NCBI GenBank assembly: GCA_026415215.1
Contig: JAOAHN010000060.1
Coordinates: 1-45,076, forward strand
Origin: Candidatus Hydrogenedentota bacterium
GTDB taxonomy: Bacteria; Hydrogenedentota; Hydrogenedentia; Hydrogenedentales; Hydrogenedentaceae
DNA: 45,076 bases
Reading direction: 5' to 3'
The notes beneath the pieces are model-generated. The model made no database searches. It saw only the letters and a program-made list of their open reading frames with translations, and was not told the origin of the DNA. A program made the position numbers and the translations under genes. This document shows positions 27,201 through 34,100 of the stretch, in pieces. The stretch's first letter is position 1. Each line of letters starts with the position of its first letter.

Positions 27201-27380
27201 GAAGCAGGTAAGTCGAGGGGAAAAGTAAGAATTGGCTTCCCATTTAAAGTTAGAAAGGTGTATGAATGCAATTTGAAAGAAGATAATTTATTAACATTGG
27301 AAGTTTTGGGAGGTAATACTATAGAATTTTGTATACTTCCGTTTGAAATCAAGACGATAAAAGTTTATTATCGTAAGTAG
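24249..27380 (+). CDS. GH38 alpha-mannosidase
   Basis: Retaining, metal-dependent alpha-mannosidase, 1043 aa, with no signal peptide, so probably cytoplasmic and acting on imported mannosides. An N-terminal beta-rich segment (about 1-235) is followed by the GH38 catalytic domain with the metal-binding motif HAHID (His253, His255, Asp257) and the nucleophile Asp367 in LPDVFGYS. Then come the three-helix domain (about 500-600) and the C-terminal beta-sandwich domains. All key residues are kept and the length fits the ManC/YbgG group. The ATG at 24237 is possible, but GGAGG at 24239-24243 lies 5 bases before the ATG at 24249 and selects that start. The next gene begins 23 bases after its stop and may be cotranscribed. 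Confidence 0.93.
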   Translation: MLQVGVSEKIEKKLSLINKWRYAKILDVNLEAAVTEEHFRTPPEHLKYAPAPIGSRWGEHWKTVWFRGEIKIPKQYRNYKIFYRHDSVAEKLLFVNGVPYAGMDLNHKEVLLTPRAKGGESYDIYIESYCGHPFPGVEGYDLRIRTLHSVGDSPEEDPPLLLRASELLYERVYVNNFYFDALVLFQISKILDDNSLRKAKILKELNKALDLIPVHWDNEEELYECFKNAHKIIKPLLNCENSPSTPFIGLVGHAHIDIGWLWPVRETVRKSARTFSSMLLLMGMYPEFRFIQSQPVLYKMIEDNYPELLVKIKKRVREGRWEPNGGMWVEADCNITGGESLVRQIMEGMKAVKAYFGYTPDTLWLPDVFGYSAALPQILRKFNIEHFVTSKINWNDTNRFPYDTFWWQGIDGSKIFTHFLTTRTNGYNAYPSPIVLKETWDYVQHKDIQSSVLCSIGYGDGGGGANREMIEVALRLKNLEGCPKAEFVNVSEFLSNLKKETGNELPTWVGELYLELHRGTYTTQANTKKYMRKLELMFREAELWCSVAMVYGYEYPKDKFEVLWRKLLTNQFHDILPGTSINKVYEDAEKDFKEILTELQDLKEKVVKFIGEKLSSGSGENCFLVTNSLSWTRSDLVFLPKVDFNDATDVNGNSFETQVTKDGLYVYLTLPSMSIMSVTLRNREKISPSPFVHVKSKLESPFYSVRFDNAGRIESLWDKDANREVVAEGGKINFIYTAEDIPVVWDAWDINQDYRDKITEEKSLISSEVVEDGPLFHVVRNEYKIGKSSRMVQDVVFYSKNRRIDFNTTVDWKEKHTLLKAGFNFNVFAEEFKNDIQFGYIVRPMHQNTSWDRAKFEVCAHKWVDVSETNYGVAILNDCKYGHDAFNGRVSITLLRSPMAPDLEADQGVHHFTYSILPHLGDFSVEKVVRSAYELNIPLESYQITNAQSNMVEMITFCLLDNPNVVVETVKKAEEDDALILRLYEAGKSRGKVRIGFPFKVRKVYECNLKEDNLLTLEVLGGNTIEFCILPFEIKTIKVYYRK

Positions 27381-27403
27381 CGGTTTTTTACGAGGTGTAA
27401 AGC

Positions 27404-27883
27404 ATGAGAAAAGAGAGAACCGATGCTATAGATAGTAGTATTATGGGCTTTACAGAGTATTGTATTAAATGGATTATTAGGTTCCTGGCTGTGGTGGTGG
27501 TTATTGTTATTATGTTTTCGGCTGTGGATATTATAATGTTGATTTTGAGTAGGATGATGAGGTCCAGCAATTACCTAATATCTCTTGAGCATATAGTCGA
27601 TATACTTGGAGGTTTCTTGACAGTTCTGATTGCAATAGAGATTTATCAAAATATTGTGCTCTATTTGAAAGAAGATGTAATTCAGGTGAAGGCTGTGCTT
27701 GCTACAGCAGTGATTGCAGTTAGTAGGAAAGTAATAATAATGGATTTTTCTACTTCTCAGCCTCTTAGTGTGATTGCCTTGAGTGGGATTGTTCTTTCAG
27801 TAGCGGTAGCATACTGGCTGGTAAGGGGTGACAGGAGGCTTATAAAAACAAATTCTCCCAAAGAAAACGAAGGGGATAAATAG
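27404..27883 (+). CDS. PsiE-family membrane protein
   Basis: 159-aa inner membrane protein with four hydrophobic segments (about 24-50, 65-88, 96-110 and 123-141). The central part (IAIEIYQNIVLYLKEDVIQVKAVLATAVIAVSRK in two adjoining blocks) and the C-terminal AVAYWLV match the phosphate-starvation-inducible PsiE family, whose molecular role is unknown. It begins 23 bases after the mannosidase gene and 8 bases before an ABC ATPase gene. GAGGT stands 6 bases before the ATG (27404), which supports this start. Confidence 0.82.
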   Translation: MRKERTDAIDSSIMGFTEYCIKWIIRFLAVVVVIVIMFSAVDIIMLILSRMMRSSNYLISLEHIVDILGGFLTVLIAIEIYQNIVLYLKEDVIQVKAVLATAVIAVSRKVIIMDFSTSQPLSVIALSGIVLSVAVAYWLVRGDRRLIKTNSPKENEGDK

Positions 27884-27891
27884 AGATTTAC

Positions 27892-28881
27892 ATGTTGTCT
27901 ATGGGAGACGAAAGAATAGTGCTAAAAACCAAAGACCTATCTAAGAGGTATCCATCGTTAAAACGAAAAGATATGTTTGCTGTCAAAGACTTGTCAATTG
28001 AGATTAATAAGGGAGAAGTTTTTGGTTTTTTGGGGAGGAATGGGGCTGGTAAAACTACAACTATAAAGATGATTTGCGGATTGTTGATCCCCACCAGTGG
28101 GGGTATTTGGATAAATGGGATAGAGTGGAAAAATCCATATTCAAGGAGAAGTTTAGGTTATCTTCCCGAACAACCTTATTTTTATGAGTACTTGACTCCT
28201 AAAGAGACTGTTAAGTTTTACTGTCAACTGAAAGGTATGAATAAAAGAGAGTGTGAAAGAGAATGGGGAAGACTCAGTGAGATGTTGGATTTGAAGGATA
28301 TATCGGATATTAGAATTAGAAATTTTTCAAAGGGAATGAGACAAAAGATTGGTTTCGCAATCGCACTCGTTGGAAATCCTGAATTACTTGTATTAGATGA
28401 GCCAATGAGTGGGCTCGACCCAATTGGGAGAAAGCATATTCGGGAGTTGATAATTTCCCTAAAAAATTCTGGAAAGACAATATTTTTTAGTTCTCATGTT
28501 TTAAGTGATGTGGAACAATTATGTGATAGAGTAGGTGTCCTCACGAGGGGAAGGTTAGTAGCAGAGGGGAGTATTAAGGAAGTTTTGCATCAAGAAATTA
28601 GAAGTGTAGATGTAGTCTTAAGATACTTAGAGGAGTGGCTTATTAATGAATTCTCAGCTTCTGCGCAGTTGGTTCATAGGTGGGAGGATTATGTGTGTTT
28701 TAAGTTTGATAGTTCTGAAATAGCCAATTTGATGGTGAAGAAAGCGTTAGAAAATTCCGCTAAATTAGTGGAGTTTGTTCCACAAAAGGAGTCTCTTGAA
28801 GAATTCTTTGTCAGAATGCAGATTACAGAAGAGGAAGAAAGCAAGCGAGGGAAACTGTATTACAGCAAATTGGAAGAATGA
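27892..28881 (+). CDS. ABC transporter ATP-binding protein
   Basis: 329-aa ATPase with Walker A (GRNGAGKTT), Q-loop (PEQPYFYEY), signature (FSKGMRQKIG), Walker B (LLVLDEPMSGLDP) and H-loop (FSSHVLSDVE). The LSGGQ equivalent reads FSKGM, as in many ABC-2 type ATPases of the CcmA/NatA/gliding-motility group. About 90 residues follow the ATPase core. ATG 27892 is used; a second ATG at 27901 is equally possible. It lies 8 bases after the psiE-like gene and is followed, 7 bases on, by its permease gene. The substrate is unknown. Confidence 0.92.
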   Translation: MLSMGDERIVLKTKDLSKRYPSLKRKDMFAVKDLSIEINKGEVFGFLGRNGAGKTTTIKMICGLLIPTSGGIWINGIEWKNPYSRRSLGYLPEQPYFYEYLTPKETVKFYCQLKGMNKRECEREWGRLSEMLDLKDISDIRIRNFSKGMRQKIGFAIALVGNPELLVLDEPMSGLDPIGRKHIRELIISLKNSGKTIFFSSHVLSDVEQLCDRVGVLTRGRLVAEGSIKEVLHQEIRSVDVVLRYLEEWLINEFSASAQLVHRWEDYVCFKFDSSEIANLMVKKALENSAKLVEFVPQKESLEEFFVRMQITEEEESKRGKLYYSKLEE

Positions 28882-28888
28882 TGAGGTC

Positions 28889-29653
28889 ATGGGTAGAATT
28901 TTTGCGGTTGCAGTAAACACTTACAGAGAATCGATTAGAGACAAAGTTCTGTATGTTCTTCTTTTCTTCGCGATTGTGGTAATTATAGGTTCCAAAGCCA
29001 TAGGATGGATAAGCATAGGACAAGACATAAAAATAGTTAAGGATTTGTCTTTGGCAAGTATATCGGTTTTCGGTGCTTTAATATCTATATTTGTAGGGAC
29101 CAACCTCGTTTACAAAGAGATTGATAAGAGAACAATTTACACGATAATCTCTCAGCCTATGCCGAGGTATCAGTTTGTAATAGGAAAGTATTTAGGGCTG
29201 TGTTTACTTATTACACTAATGGTTACCATTATGTCATTAATCTCTGGAGGATACATAGCAATTTTAGGTGGAGAAGTAAATTATTGGTATTTCGTAGCTT
29301 GCTTTCTGCTATTGATAAAACTTTTTCTTGTTAATGCGTTAGCACTTTTGTTTTCTACGCTAAGTAGCCCAATTTTAGGTGCTATTATGGTATTTTGTTT
29401 TTATATTTTCGGCCATGCTACAGGTATATTTTTAGACTTACCTCCGCATATAAAAGATACGCCAGTAGAACCTATATTAAAGGCACTTTACTACATCCTT
29501 CCGAATTTTTCTAACTTTGATATTAGGGCAGAGGTAGTGAATGGGGTCTCTATATCTATGTGGTATGTAGTCTATGTGTTTGTGTATGGCATTTTGTATT
29601 CAGCCCTTTTTGTATATCTTGGCGTACTTATGTTTGAAAATAAAGATGTATGA
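28889..29653 (+). CDS. ABC-2 type transporter permease
   Basis: 254-aa membrane protein with six hydrophobic segments. The start MGRIFAVAVNTYRESIRDKVLY is typical of ABC-2 permeases in which a short amphipathic helix precedes the first membrane segment. The frame is open 38 codons upstream across the end of the ATPase gene, but those codons show no conserved features; the ATG at 28889 is therefore preferred. ERTIYTIISQPMPRYQF-like text (DKRTIYTIISQPMPRYQF) is the coupling-helix region commonly seen in this group. It works with the preceding ATPase. Confidence 0.9.
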   Translation: MGRIFAVAVNTYRESIRDKVLYVLLFFAIVVIIGSKAIGWISIGQDIKIVKDLSLASISVFGALISIFVGTNLVYKEIDKRTIYTIISQPMPRYQFVIGKYLGLCLLITLMVTIMSLISGGYIAILGGEVNYWYFVACFLLLIKLFLVNALALLFSTLSSPILGAIMVFCFYIFGHATGIFLDLPPHIKDTPVEPILKALYYILPNFSNFDIRAEVVNGVSISMWYVVYVFVYGILYSALFVYLGVLMFENKDV

Positions 29654-30704
29654 TTCTTTACGGTCAACAGATATGAGTAATACTTTGCATAAACGAATTG
29701 TTATTCCCTTTGCTTTATTAGTGTTAGTGATTTTCCTCCAGTATAGGATAACAATGGTGGAAAAAATGCCTGTTAAGGAACTTCTGTATCTCCCTAACGA
29801 AAAGTTATTGAGACATTTTACTGGAGGACTCGACACAGTAATAGCAGATTTACTTTGGATACATTGTCTATTATATGTAGGGGCGGAATTAAAGGGAGAT
29901 TTTCAGTTCGAATGGCTTGAAAAGATGTTGAGTGCAGTGGTGCAGTTGGATCCGTATTTTCGGGAGGTGTATAGATTTGGAGGAGTGTTTCTGTCGTCTC
30001 TCAGGGCAGATTCGGAATCCGCTCTCAAATTATTACATAGGGGGATGTACTATAGGCCAGAAACTTGGGACCTCCCCTATGAGGCGGCAATGATATATAT
30101 GCTAAACCTTGCGGAAAAGCCTAATTCAAAAAAGATTGCTGGGATATATCTTGCAATGAGTGCTAGCTCTGGGAGAGCACCTAAGTTTATCATTGACCTT
30201 GCTGAAAAGTTAAACCATGAATATGATTTGTTAGAAGTTGAGAGGGATATGTGGTTGAAGCTTGTAAATAGTGAGGACCAGTTGCTTCGTGACATAGCCA
30301 ATAGGAAGCTTTTATTGGTGGAGATAAAGGCAATTTGTAGGGAGTTAAATAAGAGACTTGAGAAATATAAGTTAGAAAACGAAGGAAGGATTCCAGAAAA
30401 TTTAGAAGAATTAGGCTTAGCTAAAGAATCGATTGTAGATCCACTGGGAGGTAAATTCTTTATTACCGAATCAGGGATGGTTAAGAATACAAGTGTATTA
30501 GATGAGCTTCAAGAGAGGTATATGAGAATCATCGAAAATGGAATTAGGGTGTATAAGGAGAGATATGGAGTTTATCCTCAGACTTTAGAAGAAATGCTTG
30601 AAAAAAGGATACTTACATTTTTGCCGGAACAGCCCTATGAATCACGAGAGTGGGTTTATAATCCCACTACTGGTTCTATTTCGTGGAGAGAAAAAGAAAA
30701 GTAA
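29646..30704 (+). CDS. membrane-anchored protein with helical repeats and two pseudopilin-like C-terminal motifs
   Basis: 352 aa with a membrane anchor at about 17-32 and a long helical middle part that looks like divergent TPR-type repeats (LDPYFREVYRFGG, GMYYRPETWDLPYEAAMIY). The C-terminal part holds two related blocks, about 239-274 and 301-346, each of the type 'K-Y-K-x-x-x-G-x-x-P-x-x-L-E-E' (ENEGRIPENLEEL and ERYGVYPQTLEEM), ending in DPLGG and NPTTGSI. Such blocks resemble the C-terminal part of type II pseudopilins, although no prepilin signal is present. The ATG at 29646 overlaps the permease gene by 8 bases; the ATG at 29673 is an alternative. It is the last gene of the PsiE-ABC-permease operon. 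Function unknown. Confidence 0.7.
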   Translation: MYDSLRSTDMSNTLHKRIVIPFALLVLVIFLQYRITMVEKMPVKELLYLPNEKLLRHFTGGLDTVIADLLWIHCLLYVGAELKGDFQFEWLEKMLSAVVQLDPYFREVYRFGGVFLSSLRADSESALKLLHRGMYYRPETWDLPYEAAMIYMLNLAEKPNSKKIAGIYLAMSASSGRAPKFIIDLAEKLNHEYDLLEVERDMWLKLVNSEDQLLRDIANRKLLLVEIKAICRELNKRLEKYKLENEGRIPENLEELGLAKESIVDPLGGKFFITESGMVKNTSVLDELQERYMRIIENGIRVYKERYGVYPQTLEEMLEKRILTFLPEQPYESREWVYNPTTGSISWREKEK

Positions 30705-30724
30705 TTTTCCTCGTTGGTGATTCT

Positions 30725-31648
30725 CTAATCCAGAACACCCTCTTCAGAGACAACACGGTGGGAAAGTTTAGTTCCTGGGGGTATATTAACATTGTCTAAT
30801 ATAACACATTCTATTAGTTCGGAGTAATTTCCAATTATAACATTGTTGCCAATAACTGTATTTACCAATTTGCAATTTTCTCCGATATGGGAATTTTCTC
30901 CTTGTATGAGATTTTTCCCTTGCCGTTTTAACTCAAAAAGACAACAGGAGATTAAATCTTTTATAAAGGTTATGTTTACATCCCATTCCACTACGGGAAG
31001 AGCCTTAACTCTGTATCCTAAATCAACCATTATCTGAATTGAATCTGTCAGTTCATACTCATCTCTCAGAGCAGTTCTTGGAGTGCGATGTATACCTTCG
31101 AAAATTGTTTCCTTAAATAGATAAATTCCACATCCTTTGATATTAGTTTTGGGGAATTTTGGTTTTTCTATTAATTGAATTACATTGTTATTCTCATCTG
31201 TTAATACGCTGAAGTTTCTTTTGATATTTTCCATATCATCCTCAATTTTAGTGGCGATCACGCAATCACACTTTTCATTTATGAATGTGTCGACCATAGA
31301 GATTAAGTTTGGTCCGTAAAAAAAGATGTCACCGAGAATTAGAAGAAAAGGCTCCTGAATTAGAGTTTCTAATTGTCCAACTGCGTGAGCGAGTCCTAAT
31401 CTTTTTTCTTGTTCCACATAATGTATATTTACCCCGAATTCCTTACCGATCCCAACTGTTTGTATTATTCTGAATCCAAGGTGACCTACTACGATTATAA
31501 TGTCCTGTATCCCTAAACTTTTTAGGATTTCTATTTGGTAATAGATCAATGGTTTATTTGCTATGGGGATTATAGGTTTAGGGTTTTGCTTGCCAAAGGG
31601 TCCTAATCTCGCACCGTGTCCTGCGGCTAAAATAACTCCTTTTAGCAT
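30725..31648 (-). CDS. RmlA-like sugar-phosphate nucleotidyltransferase with C-terminal left-handed helix
   Basis: 307-aa cytoplasmic enzyme expected to make an NDP-sugar from an NTP and a sugar 1-phosphate. The N-terminus has the nucleotide-binding signature AAGHGARLGPFGKQNPKP, with Gly-rich loop and Lys in the PKP motif. LILGDIFFY supplies the metal-binding Asp, and LIEKPKFP the sugar-site lysine segment. About 245-300 shows hexapeptide repeats (IGENCKLVNTVIGNNVIIG), as in GlmU and long RmlA relatives. The base and sugar specificity are not clear. The SD GGAG is 7 bases from the ATG. It is the last gene of a three-gene minus-strand cluster and converges with the previous gene at 20 bases. 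Confidence 0.88.
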   Translation of the reverse strand: MLKGVILAAGHGARLGPFGKQNPKPIIPIANKPLIYYQIEILKSLGIQDIIIVVGHLGFRIIQTVGIGKEFGVNIHYVEQEKRLGLAHAVGQLETLIQEPFLLILGDIFFYGPNLISMVDTFINEKCDCVIATKIEDDMENIKRNFSVLTDENNNVIQLIEKPKFPKTNIKGCGIYLFKETIFEGIHRTPRTALRDEYELTDSIQIMVDLGYRVKALPVVEWDVNITFIKDLISCCLFELKRQGKNLIQGENSHIGENCKLVNTVIGNNVIIGNYSELIECVILDNVNIPPGTKLSHRVVSEEGVLD

Positions 31649-31716
31649 AATTGGACTCCGTTACCTTGAATAAAATTATATGTGAATTCTACCACAGATT
31701 CTCTTTAGTGATTATT

Positions 31717-34062
31717 TTACTTAATAAATCCGTGGTAAACTCCGATCCAATATGGGAGTAAAAAGAAAGTCCCCTCGTGTTCAGAGAAGCCGTCATTTCC
31801 TTCACAGCTATTTAGAGTAAATGGGTCATTATCGTGTCTTACATGCGGTCTTTCTTCTATTGGCAGAGCAAAGTCATCGATTCCCCATCCTCGAATTCTA
31901 CCCTCTGGTGTTTCTGGATCGAGTTGAATGTCTAACCTATGAGTATTGTCAATACAATACGATATTAGATCCAAGGGAGTTCCTTTAAGAGTGTCTACAG
32001 CATGGTGAAGAGCAAGTGGGTCGGGTTTTCCGTAATTTCTCAGTACCATGGGAACGAGGAGAGGGACATCAGGATACAGAGAAGTGAGCTTGTTTGAAGG
32101 AATGTGTTTTGTGAATTCTTTTGCACAGGCTAAATAAAGCAAATTCCAGAAAGGATTTTTCATTCTACTCGCGTGTCGCCAGGCGTGATCGAGTGCAATA
32201 CGCCACATTATAAGTTTTTCAGGATCTTCTTCATATCTAAATAATCCATACCAGCTCATAAGACATAAGTTGTTATCCCACGGAACAACAAAATCTGGTG
32301 GATAATACATTTTTGATTGCATTGCATTGATATGATAGAAATACTTGTTACATAGCTCATTGAACTTTTCTTGGTAGATTGAATCGCCGGTAATATGGTG
32401 GGCTACTTTCAGGAAAGATAACATCATCATGGAGTTTAAGCCACGCTGTTCCCATCCCTTCAAGGAGTGGAACATGTCTGGGGAAAAAAATGCCCACCTT
32501 GTTGGTTTTCCGTCGTGGTCAATGAGGCAGTAGTTGTTATTGATTAAATGGTCTGTGATAGTTTTTACTACTTCGCGCACAGGTTCCTTTTCTTCATCGG
32601 TTTCCGCGATGAGATCGTAGTAAATACCATAAAAGAAATAGTGTCCCGCAAGTTCGTCAGAACTCGTATCACACTTCCACATATATTTACCGTCTGCAGA
32701 TTTAACAAATCGAGGTGTAATTTGTTTCCATAGTGGGTCAGTTTGTAGCATTTTAGCGTTGTATTCAGCGCCTTCTATTTCGTTTACGGGTTCGTCCCAA
32801 TCTATAGGTATTATCACTCTTGCGGGAAAGCCTAAACCCGTTATATCTACTAATCTTTTACAGGCAAAAAAACTTCTCTTAGCGATTTCTTTCGATTTAG
32901 GGTCTTTTGTCACTGCGTATCTAAATGCATGGGCGGAGCCATACATAGCTGTATAAAGCCCATCGTTATCTGTAATGGCTGGTTTCCAGGATTCAGGGTT
33001 AAATCTTTCTTTAAGTCTGCAAACTACTGTGTATCCATCTCTGTTATGTCTTGTTTCAACTTGATTGATGAAATAGTCAGACTTTTCTTCTAAATTCATA
33101 TACTTTCTTTCTATAAGTGAAATTCCGTTTTGAGTGGCAATCCATGCATTTCCTTTTTCGTCTATTGCAATTGAGTTCACAAAATCATGTGGAAGCCAGC
33201 GATGGCTAAATCGATATGCAAACTTACCTTTTTCATGTCTTATTGCACCTTTAGTGGTAGCAAACCATACGACATCTTCCCTTTCTCCGATAACTGCTTT
33301 ATTAAACTCATTCCATGGCAAACCTTCTTTCCCAGTGTAAAGACTCCATTCCTTCCCGTCAAACTTTCCTACCCCCTCTTTACTACCAAACCAAAGATTC
33401 CCCTTTTTGTCAAATGTAAGAGCTTTTACATTTTTAGGAGCCCATCTCTTTGATTTATCTTCAGGAAGGACAAGGTTCCATTTTTTCTTCTCTTTGTCAT
33501 ATCCGTATATTCCATTTTCTGTGCCAATGAATATTTCTCCTTCTTTATTCTCCGCCATGCTGAGTACCTTTGGTTCTATGTATGGATAAGTAATTAGGCC
33601 TTCATCTGGGATGGATAATCCCACAATTGTGTGCTCAGAAAGAATGTAAATTAAGTTTTCTGAGATACTTGATGGATAAACGCCAGTTATTTTTTCTGTA
33701 AGTTTGACATTTATGGTTTTCCACTTTCCCGATGTGTAATCATATTTAGCGATTTTTTCATCGTTGTGAATTATTAACAGATTTGTTGAACTCGTCATTG
33801 AAGTGGGGATCAGTGGAGGATTGGCTTCAAGACTTTTCCAATTACCATTTTGGTACAAGAAAAATTTTCCACTATTCGATAGAGCTATAATGCCTATAGG
33901 AGTAATGGATACTTCGCTTATATTTTTTTCTATTAACCCTTCTTTTTCGGTGAAAAGCGTTCGGACTTCCTGAATGAAAGGTGTGTATCTTTCTTCGAGC
34001 TCAATCTCTGAAGTGAGTGTTAAGATAATACTACATAATATGGAGGAATATAGAGGGAACAT
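31717..34062 (-). CDS. exported beta-propeller protein fused to a helical (alpha/alpha-barrel-like) domain
   Basis: 781-aa protein with a signal peptide (about 1-18) and an SD (GGAG, 7 bases). Residues about 40-345 form repeats of the two-component-regulator-propeller type (for example FDKKGNLWFGSKEGVGKFD, IDEKGNAWIATQNGISLIE), as in the sensor domains of Bacteroides hybrid kinases, but no kinase follows. Instead, about 350-780 is an aromatic-rich helical region (SAHAFRYAVTKDP, YGIYYDLIAETDEE, WRIALDHAWRHASRMKNPFWN) that resembles (alpha/alpha) toroid carbohydrate enzymes. I do not recognise its family. Its neighbours are a GH2-like protein (38 bases upstream) and a sugar nucleotidyltransferase, so a polysaccharide-related role in the periplasm is a reasonable inference, not a demonstrated one. 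Confidence 0.65.
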   Translation of the reverse strand: MFPLYSSILCSIILTLTSEIELEERYTPFIQEVRTLFTEKEGLIEKNISEVSITPIGIIALSNSGKFFLYQNGNWKSLEANPPLIPTSMTSSTNLLIIHNDEKIAKYDYTSGKWKTINVKLTEKITGVYPSSISENLIYILSEHTIVGLSIPDEGLITYPYIEPKVLSMAENKEGEIFIGTENGIYGYDKEKKKWNLVLPEDKSKRWAPKNVKALTFDKKGNLWFGSKEGVGKFDGKEWSLYTGKEGLPWNEFNKAVIGEREDVVWFATTKGAIRHEKGKFAYRFSHRWLPHDFVNSIAIDEKGNAWIATQNGISLIERKYMNLEEKSDYFINQVETRHNRDGYTVVCRLKERFNPESWKPAITDNDGLYTAMYGSAHAFRYAVTKDPKSKEIAKRSFFACKRLVDITGLGFPARVIIPIDWDEPVNEIEGAEYNAKMLQTDPLWKQITPRFVKSADGKYMWKCDTSSDELAGHYFFYGIYYDLIAETDEEKEPVREVVKTITDHLINNNYCLIDHDGKPTRWAFFSPDMFHSLKGWEQRGLNSMMMLSFLKVAHHITGDSIYQEKFNELCNKYFYHINAMQSKMYYPPDFVVPWDNNLCLMSWYGLFRYEEDPEKLIMWRIALDHAWRHASRMKNPFWNLLYLACAKEFTKHIPSNKLTSLYPDVPLLVPMVLRNYGKPDPLALHHAVDTLKGTPLDLISYCIDNTHRLDIQLDPETPEGRIRGWGIDDFALPIEERPHVRHDNDPFTLNSCEGNDGFSEHEGTFFLLPYWIGVYHGFIK

Positions 34063-34100
34063 ACTTTGTCTCCTATATGTAATTTTTTTATTTCACTAAT

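Noticed and set aside
28775-28888. Start of the second ABC permease inside the ATPase gene
   Set aside because: The first 38 residues of the long frame are out-of-frame shadow of the ATPase C-terminus; the typical permease start is at 28889.
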